DNA of 64,000 nucleotides from Hanstruepera ponticola (GCF_012931685.1 NZ_JABANC010000002.1:62001-126000), one strand, 5' to 3'. Shown: positions 7,632-16,648, counted from the first letter of the stretch. The notes: generated from the sequence alone by a model not told the origin. A program made the numbers and translations.

Positions 7632-8975
7632 ATGTCTATATCATCATTAAATGCCATCTCTCCTATTGATGGACGTTATAGAAATAAAGTTGAGAAATTA
7701 GCACCTTATTTTTCGGAAGAAGCCTTAATAAAATATCGTGTTCAAGTTGAAATTGAATACTTCATTGCTTTATGTGAAATTCCACTACCGCAGCTTGCTG
7801 ATTTTAATACAGATTTATTTGATGATTTACGAGCGATTTATAAGAATTTTACAGCTATTGATGCATCAGCAATAAAAGACATTGAAATGGTTACCAACCA
7901 TGATGTAAAAGCAGTTGAGTATTTTATTAAAGAGCAATTTGATAGGCTTGATATTTCTAAATACAAAGAATTTATCCATTTTGGATTAACATCGCAAGAC
8001 ATTAATAACACTGCCATTCCGTTAAGCATTAAAGATGCCATGAATGATGTGTACATTTCTGATTATACCGAAGTATTAAATAAGTTAGAATCGCTATCAA
8101 AAGATTGGTCAAACGTACCTATGTTAGCTAGAACGCATGGTCAGCCAGCTTCTCCTACGCGTTTAGGCAAAGAAATTGAGGTATTCGTAGTCCGCTTAAA
8201 AGAACAGTTTAACTTATTAAACGATATTCCAAGTGCGGCCAAATTTGGTGGTGCAACGGGAAATTTCAATGCGCATAAAGTTGCTTATCCAGATATTGAC
8301 TGGAAAGCTTTTGGTGCTAATTTTGTTCAAGGAAAACTAGGCTTATACCACTCATTCCCTACGACACAGATTGAGCATTATGATCATATGGCTGCTTTAT
8401 TTGATTGCTTGAAGCGCATAAACACTATTCTAATAGATTTAGATAGAGACATCTGGACCTATGTATCTATGGATTATTTCAAGCAAAAAATTAAAGCTGG
8501 TGAAGTTGGAAGTTCTGCTATGCCACATAAAGTGAATCCCATAGATTTTGAAAACAGCGAAGGTAATTTAGGAATTGCTAATGCTATTTTTGAACATCTT
8601 TCAGCCAAATTACCAGTTTCACGTTTACAGCGTGATTTAACTGATAGTACCGTTTTACGTAATGTTGGTGTGCCTTTTGGACACACCTTAATTGGTTTTA
8701 AATCAACATTAAAAGGTTTAAATAAGTTATTATTAAACGAAACAAAATTTGCTGAAGATTTAGAGAATAATTGGGCCGTTGTAGCTGAAGCTATTCAAAC
8801 CATTTTAAGGCGCGAAGGCTATCCTAATCCTTATGAAGCCTTGAAAGGGTTGACGAGAACTAATGAGAAAATCAATCAAAAGTCCATTTCAAATTTTATT
8901 GATACATTAGAGATCTCAAATCAAATTAAAACCGAATTAAAAGCTATTACGCCTAGTAATTATACAGGTATATAA
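7632..8975 (+). CDS. purB: Adenylosuccinate lyase
   Basis: A 447-residue cytoplasmic enzyme of the fumarase/aspartase superfamily. It releases fumarate from SAICAR in de novo purine synthesis and from adenylosuccinate in AMP synthesis. The superfamily signature GSSAMPHKVNPIDFEN lies at residues 293-308, the catalytic His in RTHGQPASP (167-175), and the substrate loop HFGLTSQDINNTA near 116-128. The N-terminus LNAISPIDGRY is typical of the longer PurB form also found in E. coli. A -7 promoter element is 26 bases upstream. It is followed after 24 bases by a gene of unknown function; purL lies far away in the same window, so the purine pathway is not clustered. Confidence 0.95.
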   Translation: MSISSLNAISPIDGRYRNKVEKLAPYFSEEALIKYRVQVEIEYFIALCEIPLPQLADFNTDLFDDLRAIYKNFTAIDASAIKDIEMVTNHDVKAVEYFIKEQFDRLDISKYKEFIHFGLTSQDINNTAIPLSIKDAMNDVYISDYTEVLNKLESLSKDWSNVPMLARTHGQPASPTRLGKEIEVFVVRLKEQFNLLNDIPSAAKFGGATGNFNAHKVAYPDIDWKAFGANFVQGKLGLYHSFPTTQIEHYDHMAALFDCLKRINTILIDLDRDIWTYVSMDYFKQKIKAGEVGSSAMPHKVNPIDFENSEGNLGIANAIFEHLSAKLPVSRLQRDLTDSTVLRNVGVPFGHTLIGFKSTLKGLNKLLLNETKFAEDLENNWAVVAEAIQTILRREGYPNPYEALKGLTRTNEKINQKSISNFIDTLEISNQIKTELKAITPSNYTGI

Positions 8976-8999
8976 CGCTTTTGTTCCTTGAATTAATCA

Positions 9000-9488
9000 G
9001 TGAAAGACAAGTCCATCATAAAAAAAACTTCAGAATCTATAACTGATAGTACCGATCAAATAATTTATCAGTTAAAAAATGGACTTACTAAAATTAGTGA
9101 TTTAGGAATAAATACAAAAAATAAGTTTGCTAGTTACGTTAAGGAGATTTTTGATGTTTTACCTTTGATTGAAGAAGCTGGTTTTAGAACTAATAGACTT
9201 ATTGTTGGAATTTCAATTCCACCATCAGTTGAAATACACGTAAGCAGATTCAAAGAGCTTAATAAAGACCAAATTGATGAGTTGTACGAAAAATACAATG
9301 ACAGAAAAACGTTTAAATTAATCTTGAAATCATTACTAATGTCAAACGATTTCCAAGCTAAAATATCTTCCGATAAATTAGTTTTTAGTGAAACTTGTAT
9401 TGAAATTTCTATCCCACCTAAAGTAAGTATTAAATATCTAAATAAAGATATTGCTAACTTAAATAAAATTGAAGTTGAATTTGATTAA
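9000..9488 (+). CDS. Hypothetical protein with two ISIPP repeats
   Basis: A 162-residue protein I cannot assign. It begins with GTG at 9000; the frame upstream is closed by a TAA six bases earlier, and there is no ATG that would keep most of the protein. After a polar, Ser/Thr-rich N-terminal helix there are two similar units: VGISIPPSVEIHV (about residues 70-82) and IEISIPPKVSIKYL (about 133-146), each preceded by charged helices, suggesting an internal duplication. No signal peptide or membrane span is seen. It lies 24 bases after purB and 23 bases before a small membrane protein gene, so all three may be co-transcribed up to the terminator at 9706. Confidence 0.6.
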   Translation: MKDKSIIKKTSESITDSTDQIIYQLKNGLTKISDLGINTKNKFASYVKEIFDVLPLIEEAGFRTNRLIVGISIPPSVEIHVSRFKELNKDQIDELYEKYNDRKTFKLILKSLLMSNDFQAKISSDKLVFSETCIEISIPPKVSIKYLNKDIANLNKIEVEFD

Positions 9489-9511
9489 TAATCAATTTAC
9501 AATATTATCAT

Positions 9512-9685
9512 ATGTTGTCTGACAAACAATCCATTATACTTTGTACAGTAATAACTGTTCTTTTTGTTTTATCCGGAATTTTTGGGATTTTAGAAAACTT
9601 TGCAATTATTGGATTGCTGATTGTGGGCTTATTGGTGGTGATAGTTAACATCGTCATGGTTTTAACGAAAGGGAATGAAGATTAA
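9512..9685 (+). CDS. Small membrane protein, 57 residues
   Basis: An ATG at 9512 opens a frame of 57 codons ending with TAA at 9683-9685. The product has a short charged start (MLSDKQS), two closely spaced hydrophobic stretches (about residues 8-27 and 30-51) and a charged tail KGNED, the shape of a two-helix membrane hairpin. It fills the gap between the unknown gene and the terminator, on the same strand. Coding status rests on position, hydrophobic pattern and the flanking terminator; I know no family. Confidence 0.5.
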   Translation: MLSDKQSIILCTVITVLFVLSGIFGILENFAIIGLLIVGLLVVIVNIVMVLTKGNED

Positions 9686-9705
9686 CAATCATCTACCATT
9701 ATAAA

Positions 9706-9748
9706 AAAAACGACTGCACTTTGATAACTTCAATGGTCAGTCGTTTTT
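9706..9748. terminator. Bidirectional terminator
   Basis: AAAAACGACTG (9706-9716) pairs with CAGTCGTTTTT (9738-9748); A-tract before and T-tract after serve both the purB-side operon and the opposing DUF4252 operon. Confidence 0.8.
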
Positions 9749-9769
9749 ATCATTAACATTTTAAACTAT

Positions 9770-10312
9770 TTATTTAAAAAAATCGGTAATTCCGTTTAAT
9801 TGAGATTCGTCAAAATCAGCATTTTGAAGGGCATTTGCTAAAGTTGCCATATTTTCAGGACGCATATCATCGCCTAAAACTCGGATAATACCAAAACCCA
9901 TATCAGGTGAATTGGCAAATATTATAACTTCATCAGCCGAATCATCATCACCAATATATTTAACATCAAACTTCATGGCTTTATCGCTAAATTCCATTAA
10001 GTCAATATATTTTTCATCCTTTAGAATCGCTTTTATTTTTGAAAGTTCTGCATTATAAACATCAGCATTATTTTCATTTTTTTTGTAACCTAAAAAGTTT
10101 AAACGCTTTAAAGATTTATAAGCTTCTTTTTGATCATCAGATAGTGACGCTTCGTCTAATGTAACTACAGACGTTGGAATATCAGCTGAAATAAAATCAG
10201 GTGATTCCTGATTATCTACAAAATATGTTTGCAATGATGGCCCATTGTTGCAGCTTACTAGCATACTTAATGCTAGTAAACCGAACAATATTGTTTTGAT
10301 TGATGTTTTCAT
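9770..10312 (-). CDS. DUF4252 lipoprotein
   Basis: A 180-residue lipoprotein: signal peptide LLALSMLVSC with the lipid-attached Cys near residue 21, followed by CNNGPSLQTYFVDN. The DUF4252 domain fills the rest, with the typical pattern of a beta strand pair around KFDVKYIGDDDSADEVIIFA. It is the last of three DUF4252 genes in the sigma-factor operon, 8 bases after the previous one, and ends at the bidirectional terminator. Function is unknown; the context suggests an envelope target of the upstream ECF sigma factor. It is more divergent than the other two copies. Confidence 0.8.
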   Translation of the reverse strand: MKTSIKTILFGLLALSMLVSCNNGPSLQTYFVDNQESPDFISADIPTSVVTLDEASLSDDQKEAYKSLKRLNFLGYKKNENNADVYNAELSKIKAILKDEKYIDLMEFSDKAMKFDVKYIGDDDSADEVIIFANSPDMGFGIIRVLGDDMRPENMATLANALQNADFDESQLNGITDFFK

Positions 10313-10320
10313 ATTTGTTT

Positions 10321-10917
10321 TTACTTTTTCTTATTCTCTAAATGCTCACCACCTTGGATGTTCATTTTTTGAGTCAATTTTGAAATTTGGTTCAAATCAA
10401 TGTCACCTGTCAAGGAGACAACGACTGTTTCAAACTCACGTTTTTTACCGTTCATTTCAATGTTTGCATCTTTAGTAATGGCACTTAAACCATCAACGAA
10501 CATTAGAAATTCACTTACATGATCTGAATCACGACCTTCTTTTACATAAAAAGTCATATTCACACCATCATCTTTCACAACCATTAATTCTTCCAAAGAA
10601 CTCTTACGAGAATTCACCCAATTTGTCACATCAGTAGAAATGGCTTTGTTATCAGTAGTAATTACTTTAAAACTAGTAATGCTATTAACCATTTTTACAT
10701 ATTCTTGTGTTTCAGGATCGTCAGTATTAATGTCCATTTTTGCTAACATTTGGAACATTTTTGGCTTGATTGACACGTACGTTACATCTGGATTTTCTGC
10801 ATATTTAGCAAAAATATCTTGTGCCATAGACGTTAATGGTAATAACATAATTGCCATTAATAAAATTACTGTGTACTTTTTCATTGTTTTTGTTTTATTA
10901 TTTATTGAAGTTTTCAT
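10321..10917 (-). CDS. DUF4252 domain protein, secreted
   Basis: A 198-residue exported protein with signal peptide KKYTVILLMAIMLLPLTSMA ending in AQ, then a DUF4252 domain. It is a close paralogue of the next gene upstream (shared DIFAKY, VTYV-IKPKMFQ-LAKMD, VNSITS, EELM/I, FYVKEGR/FYIKEGR and VVVS-TG-IDL blocks). I keep the ATG at 10917 because the paralogue starts with the same MKT-x-NN segment and has no shorter ATG; an internal ATG at 10884 is possible. It ends after TQKMNIQGGEHLENKKK, without a sorting domain. Likely exported to the periplasm or surface; role unknown. Confidence 0.8.
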   Translation of the reverse strand: MKTSINNKTKTMKKYTVILLMAIMLLPLTSMAQDIFAKYAENPDVTYVSIKPKMFQMLAKMDINTDDPETQEYVKMVNSITSFKVITTDNKAISTDVTNWVNSRKSSLEELMVVKDDGVNMTFYVKEGRDSDHVSEFLMFVDGLSAITKDANIEMNGKKREFETVVVSLTGDIDLNQISKLTQKMNIQGGEHLENKKK

Positions 10918-10965
10918 TGTTTTTTTATTTAAAATCTTGAAGTATTTTCTAAAATATTATTTAAA

Positions 10966-11814
10966 TTATTGTTTCACAAAGCGTTTTACAACACGAGAAT
11001 CATCGTATATAAACTGAATTAAATAAACACCCGCTTGTAAATCAGAAATATCTAAAGTTTTGTTTTGTGCATTTATAACTTGAGTTTTCACTTGCTTTCC
11101 TTGAGCGTTTAAAACTGTAATATTAACATTATTCTTTAATTCAGATGGTAAATCTATGGTTACCTTATCTTGTGATGGATTAGGATAAACTTTTAAATCC
11201 TTAAAAACCATACTGTCTTGAGATAATATTTTAGCTGAAGATTGTTTTGATTGGATTTGATCTCCAATTAAATCAAAATTTATTTGCTTTAAATCAATAT
11301 TTCCAGTTACGGAAACTACAACCGTTTCAATATTGAGCGCTTTTCCATTTTTATCAGTTTTAGAATCATTCATCTGATTACTTATACCATTAATAAAAAT
11401 TAAAAGTTCTTCAACATGGTCTTGCTCTCTACCTTCTTTGATATAGAACTTAACAACTGTTCCTTCATCTCTTATTTCAATTAATTCTTCTAAATTTTTA
11501 GATTTTGAATCTACCCAAGTAGCGATATCATTTGAAATAGACGCTTCTCCTGTGACTAGAGCTTTTAAACTGGTAATGCTATTTACTGTCTCTAAATAAT
11601 CTTGCATATCTGGATCATCAATTTTAACATCCATTTTTGCCAATATTTGAAACATTTTAGGCTTAATATCCACGTAAGTGACGTCTATATTACCATCATA
11701 TTTGGCAAATATATCTTGAGCCATAGATGTTAATGGCAACAATAGAATTACCATTAATAAGGTTACCGTATACTTCTTGAAAGTATTTATTTTTAAGTTA
11801 TTTATAGTTTTCAT
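10966..11814 (-). CDS. DUF4252 domain protein with T9SS C-terminal sorting domain
   Basis: A 282-residue secreted protein: signal peptide to about residue 33, DUF4252 domain (about 34-190) paralogous to the gene downstream, then a type IX secretion sorting domain starting at LKVYPNPSQDKVTIDLP and ending with LQAGVYLIQFIYDDSRVVKRFVKQ. The sorting domain directs export across the outer membrane and usually attachment to the cell surface. Compared with its paralogue it has gained (or the other has lost) the sorting domain, so the pair may put the same domain in two compartments. It is the third gene of the ECF sigma operon, 11 bases after the putative anti-sigma gene. Confidence 0.85.
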   Translation of the reverse strand: MKTINNLKINTFKKYTVTLLMVILLLPLTSMAQDIFAKYDGNIDVTYVDIKPKMFQILAKMDVKIDDPDMQDYLETVNSITSLKALVTGEASISNDIATWVDSKSKNLEELIEIRDEGTVVKFYIKEGREQDHVEELLIFINGISNQMNDSKTDKNGKALNIETVVVSVTGNIDLKQINFDLIGDQIQSKQSSAKILSQDSMVFKDLKVYPNPSQDKVTIDLPSELKNNVNITVLNAQGKQVKTQVINAQNKTLDISDLQAGVYLIQFIYDDSRVVKRFVKQ

Positions 11815-11825
11815 TTTTTTAGTTT

Positions 11826-12299
11826 TTATTTAAAAATTTTACTAGTTGTATTATGCATTTCATCAAGGTATCCAACTTTGGATACACCTGTGTCCATGCC
11901 ATTTAAATAATTTATTTTACCAGCTCCTTTATTAAAATTAGAGGAAATTAGCTCCAAAGCTTTTGTAACTTCGTTATAAGCTACTTCAGGATCATCATAG
12001 GTTCCTAAATCATCTTGTACAACAAATGGATTGGAAAAATAAACACTGATTAAAAGAACGGCTACAGCTGCGACAGAAATCCACTTATAATTAAATGTCT
12101 TTTTAGTTTTTAATGGAATGTTTTTGGTGAACTGTTCTTTCTCATTTACCAAAAAATACGTAAACATTGGCTTGTACATTTCTAAATGTGGCGCTACAGT
12201 TTCTTGAGAAAAATAGCTTTTTAACTGTTGCTCTTCTTTTAGGCTTGTTTCGCCGTTCTCGTACTTTTCTAGTAACTTTTCTATATTATTTAATACCAT
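11826..12299 (-). CDS. Putative membrane anti-sigma factor
   Basis: A 157-residue protein with a cytoplasmic helical N-terminus ([20 protein letters not shown], a common start of Bacteroidota anti-sigma-like proteins), one transmembrane helix at about residues 72-88 ([16 protein letters not shown]) and a periplasmic tail of ~65 residues. It overlaps the upstream ECF sigma gene by 14 bases, which strongly suggests a regulator-target pair. No zinc-finger HxxxCxxC motif is present, so it is not the ZAS type. Assignment as an anti-sigma factor is inference from topology and overlap. Confidence 0.65.
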   Translation of the reverse strand: MVLNNIEKLLEKYENGETSLKEEQQLKSYFSQETVAPHLEMYKPMFTYFLVNEKEQFTKNIPLKTKKTFNYKWISVAAVAVLLISVYFSNPFVVQDDLGTYDDPEVAYNEVTKALELISSNFNKGAGKINYLNGMDTGVSKVGYLDEMHNTTSKIFK

Positions 12300-12795
12300 A
12301 ACTATGTGTATTAGTTAATTTTTTTCTTATTGTTTTTCTCGCTCTTGACAAAGCCACTCTCACTGCTGTATTGTTCATGTCTAACATTTTGGCTATTTCG
12401 TCATAATCATATTGCTCTATATCTCGGAGTTGAATGACCATTTTTTGCTGTTCTGGTAAATCCTCCATAATCCTGCCTACCCAATCCAAACTATCATTTA
12501 ACTCTACTTGCTTTTGTACAGAGACACTGTGATCTTGATAATTACTGTGTACTATTTTTAAATTTTGAGCTTGTTTGGATTTCAACTTATCTAAACACAA
12601 ATTCTTGGTCATGGTCATTGAAAATGCTTCCACATTTTTGTACTCTTCAATCTTTGCTTTATTGTTCCACAACTTCAATAAAATTTCTTGAGTGGCATCT
12701 TCAGCCTCCTCCCTAGATACCAGTAATCGCTTGGCTAAACGAAATACCTTATCTTTAAAAGGCATGACAATATTTAAAAACTCACTCTGTGTCAT
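12286..12795 (-). CDS. ECF RNA polymerase sigma-70 factor
   Basis: A 169-residue ECF sigma factor with region 2 ([20 protein letters not shown] followed by [10 protein letters not shown], core binding and -10 recognition) and region 4 ([20 protein letters not shown] then [20 protein letters not shown], helix-turn-helix). It heads an operon with a putative membrane anti-sigma factor and three DUF4252 proteins, so it probably responds to an envelope signal and drives this operon itself. The ATG at 12795 gives the usual length for the class. The opposite-strand S41 peptidase gene begins 134 bases away. Confidence 0.9.
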   Translation of the reverse strand: MTQSEFLNIVMPFKDKVFRLAKRLLVSREEAEDATQEILLKLWNNKAKIEEYKNVEAFSMTMTKNLCLDKLKSKQAQNLKIVHSNYQDHSVSVQKQVELNDSLDWVGRIMEDLPEQQKMVIQLRDIEQYDYDEIAKMLDMNNTAVRVALSRARKTIRKKLTNTHSYGIK

Positions 12796-12884
12796 AAGTT
12801 GTGGTTGGTTAAAATTACCCTTTTGGGGTTATTTACTATTACGACGAACTACTATCAATTTTGTTACAAAAAATTTTTATTCTT

Positions 12885-12927
12885 CAATAAAGTAACTACT
12901 TTTAAAGTGAAAAAGAACACTTTATTG
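12885..12927 (+). promoter_or_regulatory. Inverted repeat in the leader of the S41 peptidase gene
   Basis: CAATAAAGT (12885-12893) is the exact complement of ACTTTATTG (12919-12927), ending 2 bases before the ATG; a second pair AAAGTG (12904-12909)/CACTTT (12918-12923) competes with it. It could be an operator or an RNA hairpin that limits translation. Confidence 0.35.
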
Positions 12928-12929
12928 CT

Positions 12930-14351
12930 ATGAAAATACTCAAACACCTACTACTCTTCTTTATTATTTCGTCTGTATTCATCAGTTGTTTCGAAGATTT
13001 AGATGATAATCCAGCATCAATTAAAGATTTAAATGATTTTGTTTATCGAGGCATGAATACATATTATTTGTATAAAGATGATGTTCCTGATTTAGCCAAC
13101 AATCGCTTTTCAGATAGTGAGTATGATGCTTTTTTAAATAGTTATAATTCTCCCGAAGCATTGTTCAACCATTTAATATATCAACCTGAAACTGTTGATA
13201 GATTTAGTTGGATTACTAGCAATTATATTGAACTAGAAGCTTTTTTAAATGGTACTACACAAAACAACGGTATGGATTTTGGGCTTGTAAGACGACAGAC
13301 ATCCAGTTCAGATATTTTTGGTTATGTTGGCTATGTTTTGCCAAATACAAGTGCTTCCAATCAAGGGTTACAACGCGGTGATATATTTTATGCTGTTAAC
13401 GGCACACCATTGAATGACAATAATTACCTCTCCCTGTTAAGCAATAACACTTATACTATTAATTTAGCCATATATGATGATAATGGCACACCAGATCCAG
13501 ATGATGATACGATAACTCCCAATGGACAAAGTGTGACGCTAACAAAATCACCCTATACCGAAAATCCTATATTTGAAAGAAATGTTTTCCAAGTTGCTGG
13601 TCGCAATGTTGGTTATTTAGTCTATAATGGATTTACTAGAGATTTTGATGCACAATTAAATGATACATTTGGCTACTTTTCGAATAACAATATTCAAGAT
13701 TTAGTTTTGGATTTACGCTATAATCCAGGTGGATCAGTTAATACAGCCATTTTATTATCAAGTATGATAGCTGGAAGAAACGGTGAAGTTTTTAGTACTG
13801 AACAATGGAACAATGATATTCAATCACAGTTATCAGTGGAATCAACAGTTAATAGATTTACCAATAATGATGAAGGTACACCGTTGAATATTTTAAACCT
13901 TAATCGTGTTTATGTTTTAACTACTAAACGCTCTGCTTCTGCTAGTGAATTAGTGATTAATTGTTTAAGGCCCTATATAAATGTAGTTCAAATTGGAACA
14001 TCAACCACTGGAAAATATCAAGCTTCCATTACGCTTTACGATTCTCCTGATTTCAGAAGGCAAGGCGCCAACCCTTCTCATCTTTATGCTATGCAACCAC
14101 TAGTTTTAAAATCTTTAAATGCTGCTGGAGTTACTGATTATTTTGAAGGTTTAGATCCTGATATTTTAGTTTCAGAAAACTATGCTAATATGGGTGTTCT
14201 TGGTGATGAAAATGAGCTACTGCTATCTGTTGCATTACAACATATTGAGGATAACAGCCGTTTATCAGGACAAACGTTTGAACCTTTTGAAATTGTTGGT
14301 AGTAAAAGTTCTTTTACGCCATTGCAAGACAACATGTATATTGAAAAATAA
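12930..14351 (+). CDS. S41 family (C-terminal processing) peptidase, lipoprotein
   Basis: A 473-residue lipoprotein: signal peptide LLLFFIISSVFISC with lipid-attached Cys at about residue 20, an N-terminal helical domain (about 25-110), a PDZ domain (GYVGYVLPNTSASNQGLQRG, about 132-165) and the S41 catalytic domain. In that domain LVLDLRYNPGG is the typical strand, KRSASASELV contains the nucleophile Ser, and TTGKYQAS the general-base Lys. It is anchored in the envelope and probably cuts misfolded or secreted proteins near the C-terminus. The stop is followed immediately by a bidirectional terminator. It is transcribed alone, away from the ECF operon. Confidence 0.9.
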   Translation: MKILKHLLLFFIISSVFISCFEDLDDNPASIKDLNDFVYRGMNTYYLYKDDVPDLANNRFSDSEYDAFLNSYNSPEALFNHLIYQPETVDRFSWITSNYIELEAFLNGTTQNNGMDFGLVRRQTSSSDIFGYVGYVLPNTSASNQGLQRGDIFYAVNGTPLNDNNYLSLLSNNTYTINLAIYDDNGTPDPDDDTITPNGQSVTLTKSPYTENPIFERNVFQVAGRNVGYLVYNGFTRDFDAQLNDTFGYFSNNNIQDLVLDLRYNPGGSVNTAILLSSMIAGRNGEVFSTEQWNNDIQSQLSVESTVNRFTNNDEGTPLNILNLNRVYVLTTKRSASASELVINCLRPYINVVQIGTSTTGKYQASITLYDSPDFRRQGANPSHLYAMQPLVLKSLNAAGVTDYFEGLDPDILVSENYANMGVLGDENELLLSVALQHIEDNSRLSGQTFEPFEIVGSKSSFTPLQDNMYIEK

Positions 14352-14354
14352 AAA

Positions 14355-14390
14355 AATCTGGTCAGTTGAGGTTCTCAAAATGACCAGATT
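14355..14390. terminator. Bidirectional terminator
   Basis: AATCTGGTCA (14355-14364) pairs with TGACCAGATT (14381-14390), with an inner stem TTGAG/CTCAA (14366-14378). It lies between the converging S41 and TonB-receptor genes. Confidence 0.75.
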
Positions 14391-14396
14391 ATTAAA

Positions 14397-16325
14397 TTAT
14401 AAACTTAAATTAAATCCAATATTTACGTTTCTTCCCCTTGTAGAATAACCATATAATTCCTGGTAATCTTCATTAAAAATATTGGTTATGTTCGTAAAAA
14501 GCTTCAACTTGTTGTTTAAAATGGTGTGACTCAAATAAAAATCAAAAAGGTTATACGATTCTAATACAACTGTGTCATTCATAAAAGTCGTATTATTAAA
14601 AATCATATCATTCCTATCATCATTGTATTGGTAAGACAAACTTAAAACTGTATTACTAAATAACTGGTAATCTAGTTTAGCGTTAACCTTAAATTCAGGA
14701 ATTCTCAAATTCAAATCCTCTTCAACTTTAGTGTAAGTTAAGTTTGCATTCAGGTTCAGTTTAGATAAAACTTTATAATTGGCTATAAACTCCAGTCCAC
14801 TGGCTGTGAATTCATCTGCTACATTATTATACTGAAAAACAAAACTTCCTAAATCAACGAAATCAATAAAATTGGTTTCTCTTCTATTAAAATATACTAC
14901 ACTTACTGTTGCTTTTTCTTTAAATTGAAATTCTAAACCACCTTCTATAGTTGCGCTCTCCTCTGGCTCTAACTCTGAATTACCATAAGTTGGCTCAAAC
15001 AATTGATATAATGAAGGTGTAATATATGCTGTACTGTAACTTGCCAAAGCTTTTAAATAACCAAAATTAAAATCTTCTCTATACGAAGGGTTAAAGCTAT
15101 AAACCAAATGACTACCATACTCACTATGGTTATTCAAACGCGCTCCAGCATTTATATTTAGTCCAAAATCTGATACATAAACCATATTTAAATACGGGTC
15201 AACAATGGTAAAGGTCGCCTCTTGCGGTTTAATGCTTTGTTCCAGATTGGATGATCCAAAAGGAATTGTAAAACTTTCCATCTCATTTTGCTGTGCATTC
15301 ACACCTAAAACAGCATAAAATTTGTTGTTAAAATTGTATCTATTGAACAAATCGCCAATAAAACTATTTGAATAAAATTCAGCTGGGAAACTAGATTCAA
15401 TACTGCGTTCTACATCATTATAAGCAGCATTTAAAGTAAGACTTCCATTCTTGTATTTATATTCAGAATTAACACCTAAACGGTATTGATTGGTGGTTGA
15501 AATATCATCGGTATCAATTCCTGAAAAACCATCATCAAAATCTGCTTTAAACTTATCAAAACTAGCATAGGTATTTATTTTAAATGCTTCACTAAACTGA
15601 TAACCCATCTTTAAATTACCATTTATGGCATTGTAAGGATCACTTTCCTGACCACTTGAAATAGCCGATAAGCCATCAGTATATTGATTACCAAAGCTTG
15701 CTAAATAATTAAAATCATTCAAAGTACCATTTATAGAAACTGAATTTCTAAAATCTGCGACCGAATAGTTATTGTCATTTTGTGATTGGTTAGTGCCTAT
15801 TACGCTTCTTAAATTTGCTGAAATAGCTTCTTTTGAAGCTTTTTTCAATGTAATATTTATAACAGCAGTAGCAGCACCAGAACCATATAGCGTACTTGAT
15901 GCTCCTTTTAAAATCTCAATACTTTCTACCTGGTCAGCATTAAGTAAGCGTAAATCATAGTCATTAGCTATTTGCGATGGATCCGTCAAAGCGATGCCAT
16001 CAATAAGAATTAAAACTTGACGATTACGTCCTCCTCGTACATAATAGTTTAAGTTTTGACCTGCATTACTTTTTACGCCATTGATTTCAATACCAACGGT
16101 ATTATTAATAATTTCGGCTATTGACTTTCCTTGTAATTGCAATAACTCTTCTTGTGAAATAGTAGTGATAACCTTACCTGAATTTTCACGTTTTAGGTTG
16201 AATTTAGAATCAGTAATTACCACTTCATCTAATTGCTCTACTTGAGTAGAGTCTGTTTTTTGTTGGGCATACCCAAATAATGATGTAACACAAAGCACAC
16301 CAAAAAACCATGTTTTTTTGTTCAT
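14397..16325 (-). CDS. btuB: TonB-dependent outer-membrane receptor for cobalamin (BtuB-like)
   Basis: A 642-residue outer-membrane receptor: signal peptide to about residue 20 (LFGYAQQ), a TonB-box-like VEQLDEVVITDSKFN, a plug domain (GKVITTISQEELLQLQGKSI, the RQVLILIDGIALTD region and SIEILKGASSTLYGSGA) and a 22-strand-type barrel ending in NVNIGFNLSL with a terminal hydrophobic residue. The short ~640-residue length without an N-terminal carboxypeptidase-like domain matches BtuB rather than SusC-type receptors. A cobalamin riboswitch lies upstream on the same strand and BtuFCD-type genes diverge, so vitamin B12 or related corrinoids are the likely substrate. Symbol given by function and context. 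Confidence 0.85.
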   Translation of the reverse strand: MNKKTWFFGVLCVTSLFGYAQQKTDSTQVEQLDEVVITDSKFNLKRENSGKVITTISQEELLQLQGKSIAEIINNTVGIEINGVKSNAGQNLNYYVRGGRNRQVLILIDGIALTDPSQIANDYDLRLLNADQVESIEILKGASSTLYGSGAATAVINITLKKASKEAISANLRSVIGTNQSQNDNNYSVADFRNSVSINGTLNDFNYLASFGNQYTDGLSAISSGQESDPYNAINGNLKMGYQFSEAFKINTYASFDKFKADFDDGFSGIDTDDISTTNQYRLGVNSEYKYKNGSLTLNAAYNDVERSIESSFPAEFYSNSFIGDLFNRYNFNNKFYAVLGVNAQQNEMESFTIPFGSSNLEQSIKPQEATFTIVDPYLNMVYVSDFGLNINAGARLNNHSEYGSHLVYSFNPSYREDFNFGYLKALASYSTAYITPSLYQLFEPTYGNSELEPEESATIEGGLEFQFKEKATVSVVYFNRRETNFIDFVDLGSFVFQYNNVADEFTASGLEFIANYKVLSKLNLNANLTYTKVEEDLNLRIPEFKVNAKLDYQLFSNTVLSLSYQYNDDRNDMIFNNTTFMNDTVVLESYNLFDFYLSHTILNNKLKLFTNITNIFNEDYQELYGYSTRGRNVNIGFNLSL

Positions 16326-16403
16326 TTTAAATTAATTGCTCGAGAATCGCATGGACTATCATACGTAAACTTTTATCCCGAAAGTTTGACTTATTTGTTT
16401 GAA

Positions 16404-16578
16404 TTTGGCAGGTCTCCTGACTTGCGTCTTTATGTTGGTCTTCCCAGAAATTTCCAGTGACTTCAGAAGTATAACATAAAGCGTTGTAGCTTACAGTTGC
16501 GGGAACAGTTCTGGACTAGACAATTACATGTCGCACCAGATTCCCTTTTAATTGACTTTGCCCAATTGCAAAGCCAAA
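16404..16578 (-). promoter_or_regulatory. Cobalamin (B12) riboswitch
   Basis: Read on the minus strand, the conserved blocks appear in order: GGGAATCTGGTGCGACA (near 16545), CTGTTCCCGCAACTGTAAGC (near 16508-16489), CTGGAAATTTCTGGGAAG and the B12 box GCAAGTCAGGAGACCTGCC (16425-16407). The closing P1 stem pairs TTTGGC (from 16578-16573) with GCCAAA (16409-16404). It ends 79 bases before the receptor ATG, so adenosylcobalamin should repress receptor expression, probably by hiding the start region through a loop-loop kissing fold. Confidence 0.93.
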
Positions 16579-16640
16579 CCAAAATTCGCTGCGAAATTAA
16601 ACATTTTGTTTAATGTTTCATCAATAACATGAAATAATAT

Positions 16641-16648
16641 TACTTTTG
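16641..16648 (+). promoter_or_regulatory. Promoter -7 element of the B12 ABC transporter operon
   Basis: TACTTTTG matches TAnnTTTG and lies 18 bases before the TTG start at 16667. It rules out the earlier in-frame TTG at 16646, which is part of this element. Confidence 0.5.

Noticed and set aside
10640-11017. Open frame of 125 codons on the plus strand opposite the DUF4252 genes
   Set aside because: The minus strand carries two clearly conserved paralogues here; the plus-strand frame is an antisense by-product of their codon pattern.
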